Shown: piece by piece, positions 48,659-59,631 of the stretch
Position numbering within the stretch: the stretch's first letter is position 1
How the letters are laid out: every line of letters starts with the position of its first letter
DNA from: Usnea hakonensis
Taxonomy: Eukaryota > Ascomycota > Lecanoromycetes > Lecanorales > Parmeliaceae
DNA: 64,000 bases
Direction of reading: 5' to 3'
NCBI GenBank assembly: GCA_013423325.1
Contig: BLJB01000012.1
Coordinates: 62,001 to 126,000 of the forward strand
The notes under the pieces: model-generated
Database searches by the model: none
What the model was told of the DNA's origin: nothing
What the model saw: the letters and a program-made list of their open reading frames with translations, nothing else
Translations under genes and position numbers: made by a program

Positions 48659-48921
48659 GACAGGTTTAGCAACAATAATAATTAAAAAGTGATTCAATTC
48701 ATTGTACTTTAACGCTATATCTCTTTAGGTAAAACAAGAATTTAAGAAACTACCTATCTACCTAGGTAGTATAGGGTTAGGGCTTATTATTTTTAAGTAA
48801 AAGAATTGTCTTAGGGAGGGTTTCGGGGTACCTAGCCCCTAAGGTACAATTTAGATAGTTACCTAATATATTACTCTTTTTGGTTTTGAATCATCCTTTT
48901 AAATCAGTTGCTAAACCTGTC
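48659..48921. mobile_element. MITE-like element with terminal inverted repeats and TA duplication
   Basis: 263 bp, AT-rich, no coding capacity. The ends are inverted copies: GACAGGTTTAGCAAC is exact at both ends (15 bp), and similarity continues for about 40 bp (..TTAAAAAGTGATTCAA against ..TTTAAAAGGATGATTCAA). The element is flanked by TA on both sides (48657-48658 and 48922-48923), the target duplication of Tc1/mariner-type transposases. The interior holds short palindromes (CTACCTAGGTAG and similar). It cannot move without a transposase from elsewhere. Confidence 0.8.
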
Positions 48922-49149
48922 TACTAATAAATTTGCTTGGCGTTTCTTGGGGTTCTTGTAACATCCTTTACCTTACCTTACTTATTCCTATGACTCTGAG
49001 ACCCAGCTAAGAACATCAGCCAATTTTACCAAGATCGAGTGACTTACTTTCTTGCCTAATTTCTTGCATTAGCTATTTTCCTTGCATTTTCGAGCGCAGC
49101 CTTTCAAAATTCCAGCACATACAGCCTTGTTCCATGTCTCGAGACTCCC

Positions 49150-50803
49150 ATGGCATCATTTGTGTACAACAGCTCTGAATCAAGGAATAAATCTGCACTG
49201 TCATGGTTGCATTCGTCAAACACCGTGGGCATCGATCAGTGCCAAGTCAGAATATTAGAATGGCCAAACGTCGGTGAGTCAGTCGCATTCGTATTTTTTG
49301 ACAAATGCATGGTTATCTCTTGACACTCTTCAAAGGTCAAGCCGCATGCTCGACAAAATTGCCAGTCTCAGGGCTGATATCACGAGCTAGACCAAAGATG
49401 CGGATAATGTAAGTTCTGGTACCCAGCGGAAATCTCCTTGCTCATGCCATCTGACGATCAAGCTCCTAAAGTTTTGCCCCATCCGACGTCCCATCCGAAA
49501 AAACATTCCGCGGCGTGCAGGAGCTATTCTCCTATTGTCGCATCCCTGCTGAATTCGTTGCGGAGCGTCTACATGATGTGACGCATTCATTTGGTTGGCA
49601 ACAAGAGACCGAAGCAGAATACGGTAGGACCTACCTGGTGCAAGAAGAAAGCGTGCTATCTCACATATTTTGGCAGTCTGCTGGCTTCATACCTTGTGCA
49701 AAAACATCGAACTCGTCCCTGAGGAGGACGCACATCCCCGCATCAAGGATCCTCGTGATCGCCCGCCTGGACCGCCTTCGAGCCAAGCTGATGGGACTTG
49801 GACGAAATCGGGCTATTTTATGAGGTGGAAGCAGCCACCCACTGGCCGCAAGGGTGACGAGATGGTGGAGCTCATCATCTTCAGCCCTTCTCGGTCGCTG
49901 CAGGCCAACATGGAAAGACTAATTACACGACCCGATTGGGAGCAAACGCTCGTTGATCCTTTCAATTTGCTAATCCTCGTACTGGACGATCTATTTCAGC
50001 AGGTCAACACCGCAATAAATAATGTATCAACTGTGTTCAGACATATTGAGCAAGTCGGTGTATCTTGCCCTGGCGAGTAGATGGCCAAACTGACGAGTTC
50101 AGAGTGTATTAAACTCCGCTCAGCGAGAGCGGTCTGAGTCACCGTTCGATTTCGTCGGCATCCATAATGTGGCGAAGCATATCATCTATCTTAGAGAAAG
50201 CTCAAACGCGGCATATTCAACGGCAAGCCGCGTATGCCAGCAGCATGAAAAGATATTTATGAATACCCAGAATTCGCTCATGTCCAACTTGCAGCACAGC
50301 GTGGAGGAATTGCTACAGCACAAACTGACCTTGTTAGAAGGCTCCAAATTGCGAGTGCAGAGCATAGAGAGCCGCGCGCAGAACGCCATCAACCTTGTGA
50401 GTCTGAGAATATCCTGGCTCGGGATGCTAAAGCTGAAAGCACTGATAGGCTTTCAATACCGTCAACCAACATGATAGTCGTATCCTTAAATCGGACAGCC
50501 AATCTATGAGAGGTATTGCCATCGTAACAATGCTCTTCCTGCCAGCGGCTACTGTGGGTGTATGAGACCAACATCTGAAATCACATAGGTCGCAACGCTG
50601 AACGTAAACAGAGTGTCTGTGGGAGTCAATTTTTCAACTTCGATACGACGAATCACAAGACAATGGTGTCGACGAATTTTTGGACTTTTTGGGCGATGAC
50701 GATGCCTCTGACATTCATCGTATTTGTCGTCTACTGGGTCTGGCGGCGGCTTGGGAAGCAGAGCCTGATGACTGGGGCCAAAGCTTTCAATAGACCACTT
50801 TGA
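49150..50803 (+). CDS. CorA-like membrane transporter family protein
   Basis: Seven exons (49150-49273, 49336-49408, 49472-49623, 49677-50053, 50103-50396, 50449-50559, 50612-50803) give 440 residues; every junction keeps phase and most introns have CTGAC branch points. The soluble part carries FSYCRIPAEFVAERLHDVTH and DPFNLLILVLDDLFQQVN. A long helix (FDFVGIHNVAKHIIYL onward) leads into two C-terminal membrane segments: SMRGIAIVTMLFLPAATVG and FWAMTMPLTFIVFVVYWVW. That is the CorA topology, but the GMN ion-selectivity motif after the first membrane helix is absent, as is usual in this fungal branch, so magnesium transport is not assured. The gene is intact although embedded in decayed sequence. 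Confidence 0.85.
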
Positions 50804-51067
50804 GTAACCATTGATGAGCTGCGTTCTTGCGCTTGGTCTGTGATCAGTATTGGCCATTGTGCTGTAGAAGATATGCAAGAGATGTATACTCGTTTGAGTT
50901 AGAGCATCGGGCGTCTATATTGACAATCGAATCACTGGAAAATGAAGAGAAATACCCGAGGTAAGGCAGAGCGGGATGTCCCTCTTTTAACGTACATCAA
51001 AGCGTCAACTACCTACTACAGATATGGCCATGCCCCGGCATCTCCAGCCCTCACCCCCTTTCTCAGC

Positions 51068-51112
51068 AGCTGCTATCGTAATCGCGGAACCGATGCCCCA
51101 CTAATCATCGGA
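51068..51112 (+). repeat. Dispersed repeat copy 2
   Basis: Second copy of the 45-bp repeat seen at 44741-44785, same orientation. It contains a partial inverted repeat (CCGATG ... CATCGG). Confidence 0.65.
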
Positions 51113-51577
51113 ACTTTCCCAAAGATGGCACCGTAAGAACAGCCTTGAAACGCGGAGAGCACGCGTCACATGTCAAGTAGGTATCATCCATCCTGGCGGC
51201 CCTCACCCTAAAAGCGGCAACCTCGGGCGCGCCACCACACCGAAGTTGGCTAGGTAGCCATGCGAACCTCAGCGATCTAACGCGTTCGCTATACTTTACC
51301 TTGCCCAGTATCTGTTGCATGTCATCCATGGGCTACCAATATCCATGGCCATAATTATGACAGCCAAGATATTCAGATTTACCCTTCTCTCTGGAGGCAG
51401 ATTTTCATCGCTTCCCCCCCCTCCAGAAAAGATAAGGCCAAAGGTCCATTGCTGACCTACAACATATTCGACTAGAGCAATCTACGGTCAATGAATCAAC
51501 TTTTGTCTGAAATGAAGTGACTACAGTTGACTCAATGCATGCTATTGGTACACATTCGCAATGCTGTATACAACTCA

Positions 51578-54018
51578 TCACACAGCCTCTTCACCATCCA
51601 CACTATGATACATGCCACCATCCTCTCCTTGCCGCGGCCTGCGCAGTTTCATCCTCGGAGGGGTCTCATACATCCTAGTGTAATTGACCACTTCGCCATC
51701 CAGCATTGCAGCCCCAGTCTCGCGCTTTCCAAAGTAAGGAGCTGGATCGCACCAGAAGTCTTTGCAATTTGTGAGGACTCCCCTCGAATAGGGGTTTCTT
51801 CGTCTTCTTGAGCTAGTGCTTCCTTCTGAGCCTCCAATGGCAGTCGCTACAAAGGTATCGAGACCTAGGAGCTTCTTCCACTGCGAAAAGCATCCCTCTC
51901 TGTGCTGATGCTGGCCCAAAGGGATTGCAGGATTGGGTCCCATACCGGCATTGGACATTTCAGCTCCCTCCATACTCGTACTGCCAGTGGTCAATGCAGA
52001 CGTGATAGCTTGAGAGGCTTGTGTCCCTTGATGCAGGTGGCCCCGCATACTCTCAAAAGTAGTTTGTGCTCTAGCAACTTGCACCATTTGTACGGCTAGT
52101 AGCACGGTAACCCACACCAACTGCAAACATGTCCAAATGGTAATTACAACAGTGAAGGTATCACGCAGCGTGTATCGACAAATATTTTCAGACAGGATGT
52201 TGCACTGCGTTGTTTTAGGTTGCGGAAGACCTTGAATGTCTTGGGTATGTCAATTAGCACCCTAGGGAGATTTTGAGACTGGATGCACTTACGGTATACT
52301 GCAAGACGAATGAAGAAGACCATGCCGATCTCCAACGCAATTATGTACACGAGAAAGTGCCTTAGGTTGTTCGCTCCGACACAATTATGTATCCATGGGC
52401 AGTGGCTTTGGAAGGTCAGTATGCGCCAGCAAGTTATCACAGAGACTTACTGATCATGCTTTGCCACGCAACGGCTACACCTTCTACAGTGCTTACTCCG
52501 CAGGGGTCTTCTGACCATGCAAGACACACAGAAGTTCATATCATCGAATTTCCATATACTCAGTAAATCATCGATGACTGCCTTTTGCTGGGCGCGACTG
52601 CCAAGCTTCGGCACATAGCCAGGATCTTCGATCATACTATATATGTAGAAGTATGCGCAAAGCCCATAGCTGATGGAGAACAGTAGATTTAAAACAGGAT
52701 GAGATGAATATGTAGCTGAGATTGTTAGTCTGACTCAAACGAAGGTACCACTCAACCTACTCATCAACACGGTCGTGAGCCAACGTACACCGACCCAGAA
52801 TAGCGTAGCAGCAAAAACACCCGCTAAGTATGGCTAGTACTGTTATTAGTCACATTGAGTCTTGATAGAGGTGTATATTGCTCACCGTCCGTTGTAAATG
52901 CTGCATGTCGCTGGGCGCCCACTGCAGCACGTGCTGGGCAGCCCATTGTAGAGAGAATGCTAAGAAAATAGTGATAGGTACAGCAGCGAATATAGGGATC
53001 CCACTGAGCATAGAGAAGATTATGAACAATTGGAAAAAAGGGAAGAGAAAGAAGGACCTGTTGAGGAACACGCGAGACCTGACGAAGGAGGCAATCGGCA
53101 AAGGGAATTGTTTCGCAGTGGCGTCGGGACTGAATCCGGATTCCTTGAGCGCCCGGTGCCATGCGGCTCTTGAATTCATCTCTTGTGCGACTGTAGCAGG
53201 GGGTTTGCCGTCATTCGTCTCGATGAATCGATCAGAACCGTGCTCAATCAACTTTTGAATACAGGATGAATTGCCTTTGACTAGGGCCCAATGTAATGCT
53301 GTGAAGCCATTCTCGTCCGCACCGTTGACGCTGGCACCCCATTGGAGGAACAGATCCACACACGCGGGGTACCCTTTGTATGCAGCCCACATCAAACACG
53401 TATGTCCTGAGGGATCTGGCCCGTCGATTGGTATATTTTGGTGGAGAAGTATGAGAAGTAGGAAGACGTTGCCGTCAAAGGTTGCGAGATGAAGCATGTT
53501 ATAGCCTTGCCCATCTGTGAGAAGAGGGTCGGCGCCGTTGTCAAGCAACAAATTGACTATGTAGAGGTGGCATCGTTGTGCAGCCCACATTGCAGGAGTA
53601 GCAACGGACTCGCCGCCTTTTGCGTTGACCTCTGCGCCGGACTCAAGAAGGAATTTGCATAGCGCATAGTGGTTGTTGATTGCAGCCCACTGACACCCTG
53701 TAAGCGAAGCCCATAGCGCGTCGTAGTAGATATCATCTCTTGGCTTACATGCAGTGGGGTGATACCCTCGTGGTCTTTATATGTGGCATTGAACTTCCCA
53801 GTCTCAAACAAAGTCTGGACGGGGCCTATCTCTCCTAGTCTCGCAAGCTGCATGATATCCTCGTGGAGCGGTGGCTTTTCTTCGGGAGGCATCATCTTGT
53901 CCGCAGTATTCCCACCGGTAACCTTGGGAGGCACCGCATTTGCTTTTCCATTTGCTAAAGCTGATGTGGTCGGCGCAGCGCCATGCTGAGACTTAGAGGA
54001 CGCCGACGGGGTAGTCAT
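51578..54018 (-). CDS. AKR1: Ankyrin-repeat palmitoyltransferase AKR1
   Basis: Six exons (54018-53749, 53689-52886, 52833-52761, 52715-52451, 52405-52293, 52230-51578) give 725 residues. The N-terminal half has about five ankyrin repeats ([78 protein letters not shown]). Then come two pairs of membrane helices around the cysteine-rich catalytic loop: [17 protein letters not shown], then [21 protein letters not shown]. The D-H-H-C residues (470-473) are split by intron 4 and restored exactly. Akr1 attaches palmitate to cytosolic-face cysteines of Golgi and plasma-membrane targets (for example casein kinases). It is head-to-head with the SRP receptor gene; 261 bp separate the starts. Confidence 0.96.
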
Positions 54019-54279
54019 CTTGTGTGGCGTGCGGTGGATTATGCGACTCACATTTTACCTCATTCCGGGGCATATCGTGAATGTATTCGACCATGGATAG
54101 GAATAAAGTGTGGTCGCCATGATTTTTACTTGCTGACGAGTATAAAACATAGAAAACAAGTAATATAACTGAGTACCGTAAGGATGACGCGCCAAGGGTG
54201 TGCGGAGCTCTTAGCGTCCTCCGCATTTGTTCACCAACGCCATATAAGATAATCATCGACAATCCGCAATACTGCAAAC
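54019..54279. promoter_or_regulatory. Bidirectional promoter, AKR1 / SRP receptor beta
   Basis: The two start codons are only 261 bp apart on opposite strands, so regulatory sequence must be shared. No specific binding site is recognised. Confidence 0.6.
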
Positions 54280-55222
54280 ATGTCTTGGACCGACGCGCAA
54301 AGTTGGGCATCTTATTTGATGGGGCCATCGCCGTTGGCAATTGGCATTGCCATCCTGCTCGTCCTTTCGATACCGCTGTTCCTTCATCTAGTCATCTACC
54401 GATCCACCTCATCGACTACCCTACCCTCATTCTTACTAGTTGGGCCCAGCGGTGCTGGCAAAACAGCTCTTCTTACACTGGTGATGATGACACTCTATTC
54501 GCAGGACAATTACTGATTGCTTTTCTCAGTTCGAAAGAGGTCGGCACGCCGAAACCCGCACCTCCCAAGCCCCCTTAAGCGTCGAAGTGTCCCTCCCTGT
54601 CTCAACAAAAGCCGCGTCCTCCAAATACAGATCTGTAAACGATCCTTCCAATCAAGTTTACAAGAAATTCCTACTCGCAGACACTCCGGGACATGGGAAG
54701 CTACGGCATCACGCTTTCGACAGCGTCATCAAGCCACAGAACTTGAAAGGCATCATATTCATGCTTGATGCCGCCGATATAGCTATGAGTAATAGTGGCG
54801 CTGGAAATGAAGCTCTCCGCGAGGTAGCTGAGTATCTCCACGATATGCTGCTTCTGTTGCAAAAAAGGGCTACCAGCTCAAAGTCCTCCAAAGCCCCCAA
54901 AGAGCTGCCGGTCCTTATTGCTGCAAACAAGCTAGACCTCTTCACGGCTCTTCCAGCTCCTCTGGTGAAAACAGCCCTAGAGTCGGAGATATCCAACGTA
55001 CGAAGCTCAAGGACCAAGGGACTTTTAGACTCGGGTATCGGAATGAATGATCTAGATATTGGGGAAGAAAAGGAGTGGCTCGGTGATGATGGCGACGGCA
55101 AATTCGAATTCTCACAAATGGATGAGGTCAACGTTACCGTAAATGTAGCTGGTGGTAACGTCCTTGGTGCAGATGGGCCGGATGTCCAACAGTGGTGGAA
55201 TTGGATTGCAAGCAATCTTTGA
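54280..55222 (+). CDS. SRP102: Signal recognition particle receptor beta subunit
   Basis: Two exons (54280-54480, 54530-55222) give 297 residues. An N-terminal membrane anchor (AIGIAILLVLSIPLFLHLVIY) precedes a small GTPase domain: P-loop LLVGPSGAGKTALLTL, switch II DTPGHGKLRH, and NKLD specificity motif in LIAANKLDLFTA. This fits SRbeta, the ER-membrane GTPase that anchors SRalpha and couples SRP release to the translocon. The GTPase domain carries an acidic insertion (EEKEWLGDDGDG) that lengthens it compared with yeast. The C-terminus is WWNWIASNL. Confidence 0.92.
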
Positions 55223-56088
55223 AATATCGAATCTTCAAGATATTGAGGATATCAGATGTGGAAGACTATCACTCGCAGCTTCCGCACAATTTTCTTCGAG
55301 ACGAAAGCTTCAGCATGTCGACTCAGCCCTCGAAGTGACGTAGACACATTCCTGGACGTTAGTCACGCCCTGTCCATTTGCGGGATTCAAGAACGACAGC
55401 AAAGCTCTGCGACGGTGAATGAGATTAGTCGCTACTATTTTACCGGATGAGAATGAAGTGTCTGAAAAGCCCTTGCCGTACGATCAAGTGCAACAATTTC
55501 GAGCATTACAGTGGCTGGTGGTGGGACCTACCCAATATCTAAATTGCCACCTTCGTTTGGACGAAGCACCAACGGTCATTCGTTCCAATTATGTTCTTTG
55601 GCTCGACAACCAGCGAAAAGCGAGGAACACTGATTGTTCACTTGTATTATACTACAGCCTTTTCGCTTCGTAGGCCTTCTTTCGTTCAAGTTTCATCAAA
55701 GATCATCGCAAAATCAAGCTGTCACGCCGAGTGCAAAACAACATACCTCCGAAAAGTCTATACGTCATCCTCTACCTCTTTCCTCAAGCTTTCCCCATGC
55801 TTTGCTAAACTAGGCTTCAACAGCTTACTTATCTCTTTTCGCGCGGAAACCTTGGGTGATTCGAAGTCTTTTGGCTCTCAAATGAGCTCTGTTAGCTCTC
55901 AAATGAGCTCTTTTGGAAGACATGGTCAATGCGTTTACTGCAATAAAACTTGAACAATATCTTTTTACTTACTACTATAACATTAATGTATATATATAAA
56001 ACACTTGGCTAACCCCGTCCTCTACTCACTCATCATTCACCTTATCACCTTTCAACATCCATCTTCGAGCCCCTCCAACTTTATCGAT
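55223..56088. other. Intergenic region
   Basis: No supported gene. It contains a 21-bp duplicated unit (55874-55894 and 55895-55914, GCTCTCAAATGAGCTCT core) and an AT-rich TATATATAAAA stretch near 55990, about 90 bp upstream of the secreted-protein gene, where a TATA box would be expected. Confidence 0.45.
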
Positions 56089-56790
56089 ATGAAGCTCTCA
56101 AATCTCTCCCTACTGGTCGCCGTCGTCACCACGGGCTGTGCCGCCCTCCCACCTCCCATCTCAAAGGAAAGCCACCTCACCAACCCACCAGTCCCCATCA
56201 TCGCCCGCACCCCAGACTCACCAATCATATACGCCCCCACAGGCGACACCCTGAACCGCACCGCCTGCTTCTGCGCCTCGCGCACCTGGCCCGTGGACCA
56301 AACCTTCGGTTACTACTACTCTCTCAGCTACTACAACGCCCACCTCAACCACACCTACCTCCTCGAACCGGCCTGCCAGTCCAGAATCTCCGTCGAAGTC
56401 CCGGACAACTACAACCCCAAGGACAAACCCGTCCTCCAGAACCAGTGCTTGCAGTCCCGTTTCCATAACCCGGAGAAGCATTGCACCGGGAAGGACGGTG
56501 ACAGCAACACTTTCTGCTATACGTTTGCGGGTGGGGCGAATTACGATAGTTGGGCGTTTGGTTCCCAGCATCGGACGGGGCTGCCGCTAGAGCCGCAGGT
56601 CAATTATTCCAATGATGTGGTGGAGGAGGTGTGTGAGCGGTCTTGTAATGAGCACAACGGAGGTATGGAGATGCTAAAGGGGGACGCGTTCGATGTACTT
56701 TCTCCATACTACGAAGTGGTTGGGGAGAGGCTGGACAGCAGCGTAGTCTTCTACCCGCTCCTTGATGATATGTGCAAGGACTGCAAATAG
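56089..56790 (+). CDS. Secreted cysteine-containing protein
   Basis: Single exon, 233 residues from the ATG at 56089. An earlier in-frame ATG would bury the signal peptide, so it is rejected. MKLSNLSLLVAVVTTGCAAL is a good signal peptide with cleavage after Ala. The mature part has about ten cysteines in spaced pairs (ACFCAS, QNQCLQ, KHCTGK, TFCYTF, EVCERSC, DMCKDC) and possible N-glycosylation sites (NRT, NHT, NYS). No enzyme family is recognised. Size, Cys content and lack of membrane or GPI signal suit an extracellular structural protein or effector candidate; that is inference. Confidence 0.7.
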   Translation: MKLSNLSLLVAVVTTGCAALPPPISKESHLTNPPVPIIARTPDSPIIYAPTGDTLNRTACFCASRTWPVDQTFGYYYSLSYYNAHLNHTYLLEPACQSRISVEVPDNYNPKDKPVLQNQCLQSRFHNPEKHCTGKDGDSNTFCYTFAGGANYDSWAFGSQHRTGLPLEPQVNYSNDVVEEVCERSCNEHNGGMEMLKGDAFDVLSPYYEVVGERLDSSVVFYPLLDDMCKDCK

Positions 56791-57025
56791 GAGTGAGGCC
56801 GTGCAAGGCCGTGCAAGGGCGCGAGTCGGCGGGTCTATGATGGACGCTGGACGGTGTTTCCCGGCTAGTATCCCGTTGTAAATATGTATGAGGTGGCGAA
56901 GAGCCATACTCTGCATTGTTGCTTGGGTATTGTACACTAGAAAATCGATATGCCTGCTAATGCCTTGCTTGGGACGCCTGCTTATATATATTTCCCATGG
57001 TATTGTGCTGTAGAAGCAGAAAAGA

Positions 57026-58866
57026 TCATGGGATAGTTCCATTACTTGCGATACCGCCACCCTCCGCCGTATTGTTAGCCCCTTCAGCAGGATTGGGATA
57101 GTACCAACTGGCAATCGCTGTCTCTTGTGATTAGTACCCATTGCTTGAGCGAATGCATGGGCGCTTACCAATAATGATGTATATTAAAATACACAATGCG
57201 CCTTCTAAATAGTTGGATTTCTACAAGCGATTTGAGTCAGCACTGGCGACTTGATACCCAAACATGGTCCAGGAACAATGGCTTACCTGATCTCTCAGAA
57301 AATTGCCTACAACAATGATCGCCATGATGAGGACCACGATGTTGAATATTTCAAAATTGAGGTCCATTGACTTGTTCAAGCCCCAGCCCACAATGACCAC
57401 GAGCGAGGAATTGAACAGTGCTGTTTGTATCGTGGCGCCCATGCAATGCGCTAGGGCGAAGTTCATCTGGTTGTCCCATGCCTCATCAACGGCTAGGTTT
57501 CAGGATCTTAGCACGTTGTGAGGTGAAAGATGACGCAAAGAGAGCTTACCAGTAAGATGTTCTGCTGCTTTTTCGACTAGTGGGACCAGGATGAGGCCCA
57601 TGAATGCGTCGCTTACATGGTGCTCATTGACGATGCTTTCGATATCCTCCACTGAGACCAAGCGGATGAGGTCAGCATATTTGGGAAAAAGATGCCTGGA
57701 AAATGGCAATGGCGGTGACGGTCGTATGAAAAGGGATTTCACCTAGGAACACAGCATGTAGCGAGACGCAGGTCAATGCAATCACCAGTGCAACGACACA
57801 TTCCGTCAGCGTCAACTTGGCTTTTGCAAGGTCCAAATGTCGGTCTACATCTCGTTCTTCGTCTTTCTCGAGCGAGTCGGCGTATAATCCGTGATGCGTG
57901 CGCAATTGAAACCACACATAACTGTGGAAGTCAGCCGTTTTTTCGACGAATGCTGGGGACAAGATTCCCATACATTAGGAAGGCTATGAGGAGCATCACA
58001 GAAGTCGTGCGGCTGATGTGAAGGACTTTGGCATCCAGGTCCGAATCTTCTATGGATCCTCGAAGCGAAGCATAGAACGCGCTGGGAATGAGTAGCCCAA
58101 AGCCGGCCATGAGCAATTGGCCGTTTCCTACTTCGCTGATAACTTCGTCGAATTCTTGTGAGTCTCTTCTCATACCACCTACAAAGAAACAGAATCCAAG
58201 GCATAGTAGCAGGTTTGCGAGGACGGAACCCAGAATAGCCGCTCGGATAACAGGAATGAGGCTATTATCGACACTGTTGTGAAGGAGCACCATGAAGAGG
58301 ACGATCTCGACGATCCCACCGAGAAAGGTTTCAAGTATGAGACCTGGAAAGTATTCCTCAGTATACGCCAATTGAGAGACTGTAGACCCCGGTAACAAAA
58401 AGCTCGAGAGGCACCATCATACAATAAAGGCGAGTGTGAGCTCACCTAATACTTTTGGTAGCTTTCGTGCCAATTCTTGTCCAGCGAAACCGACCAAATT
58501 TGCGGTAGGGACCATAGCAATGTAGTTGAGTGCGAAGACCCAGACGTGTAAGTCTGGACGAGCAAAGTGTATCGCAATCGCTGCAGGCACGAAGGGCCAG
58601 AGGATATTGACTATCATAGAAAGATGGCTCGAGGACCTGAAACATATCCGCAGGAAGTGCCACGGGTGTACTCCCCCTCTTCCACTTTCGCCGTCGGGAT
58701 GTATGCCTTTCGTGACTTTGTGGCCATTATGATTGAAGCCCGGCATGTGCATGTGGTGCTCCGCTTTTTCTTCTTGTCCACGGCCTGATTCCGGAAGACC
58801 AATGACATCTTCGCGTAAATCTGTCTGGGTATTGGACTTTGGTTCACTCCGGAACCTCTTCAACAT
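57026..58866 (-). CDS. Vacuolar Ca2+/H+ exchanger (CAX family)
   Basis: Seven exons (58866-58446, 58379-57974, 57921-57743, 57651-57550, 57492-57287, 57220-57169, 57117-57026) give 485 residues. The cytosolic N-terminus is His-rich. Membrane signatures: IVNILWPFVPAAIAIHF, ALNYIAMVPTANLVGFAGQE, the first exchanger repeat LETFLGGIVEIVLFMVLL (normally GN.VE; here GGIVE), ILGSVLANLLLCLGFCFFVGG, then after an acidic loop VSDAFMGLILVPLVEKAAEH and the second repeat MNFALAHCMGATIQTALFNS. The Vcx1/CAX type moves Ca2+ into the vacuole in exchange for protons. Motif drift (Asn to Gly in repeat 1) may alter ion preference. The frame is open above 58866 without an ATG, so a 5' exon may be missing. Confidence 0.88.
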
Positions 58867-59631
58867 ATTGGGCAGTATGTTGTTGGACCTGTGGCTTATT
58901 CGTCCTAGGGCGGTCAAGGCTTCGTATGTATTGCACTGGTGGTGGAAGAGAAAGGAGCTGGGGCCAAAGGAAGGACTGGAGAAGGAGAGGCAGACAACCG
59001 AACAGAACGGTTGCGCAGATGGAATCCGTGCTCCTCAGAACAAGAATATCTGGTGGGAAATCGCGCACCAGAAATGAGGAAAACAGGGCAACTAAGAGAT
59101 GAAATATCAAGGAGAGATGGCTCTCATTAGCCATGAGGGCTAAAACCATGGTGCAAGTTCATAGGTGACTTCCGCGATCCGCCCCCCTTGGCGCCGAGAG
59201 TCTAGTGTTCAGCTGCAGGAGAATGCCGTCGTGATGAGTCGATGACTCTATTTTGGCTCTTGGATCTGGGCAACATCAATGGGGGAAGACTGAAAAGCCT
59301 TGAGGACGTGCAAATGATATGAGAAGATACAAGTAGGGGAGGAGTCAAAGTGAACTTCTAAGGACGGACCCTTTACTCCTTAGCGGTCAATTCAAGCGCT
59401 TGGCGCTCGCCCCAAAGGTCCCACAATTAAGAAAGTTGGTCACCTTCCCTGCCGGAGCCGCCTTGGAGCTGCAGGATCAAGTGGGGAGCATATCTATGAG
59501 GATGGTATGATACTGCAGATGCCTAGACGATTTTACTTCTGGTGGCTTCCTTGCCTGCCGTTACATTTCCTTCGTTATTGAATGCATTCGCTGTTTCTTC
59601 TCAGAGAATCACATTCCCGTCTACTTTTCAA
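58867..59631. other. Intergenic region between divergent genes
   Basis: No independent gene supported. The proximal ~150 bp may contain an unrecognised first exon of the exchanger. The phenol hydroxylase frame is open upstream of its ATG from about 59542 without a start codon. Confidence 0.4.

Noticed and set aside
48770..48784. Telomere-like AGGGTTAGGGC
   Set aside because: Fewer than two full repeats, located inside the MITE, and flanked by ordinary genes on both sides.
55591..55953. 120-codon open frame downstream of the SRP receptor gene
   Set aside because: Serine-rich, overlaps a 21-bp duplication, no recognisable domain or start context.
58844..59149. 101-codon hydrophobic frame upstream of the exchanger, as its first exon
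   Set aside because: It is in a different frame from the exchanger start, and I could not find a donor that joins it in phase with confidence.
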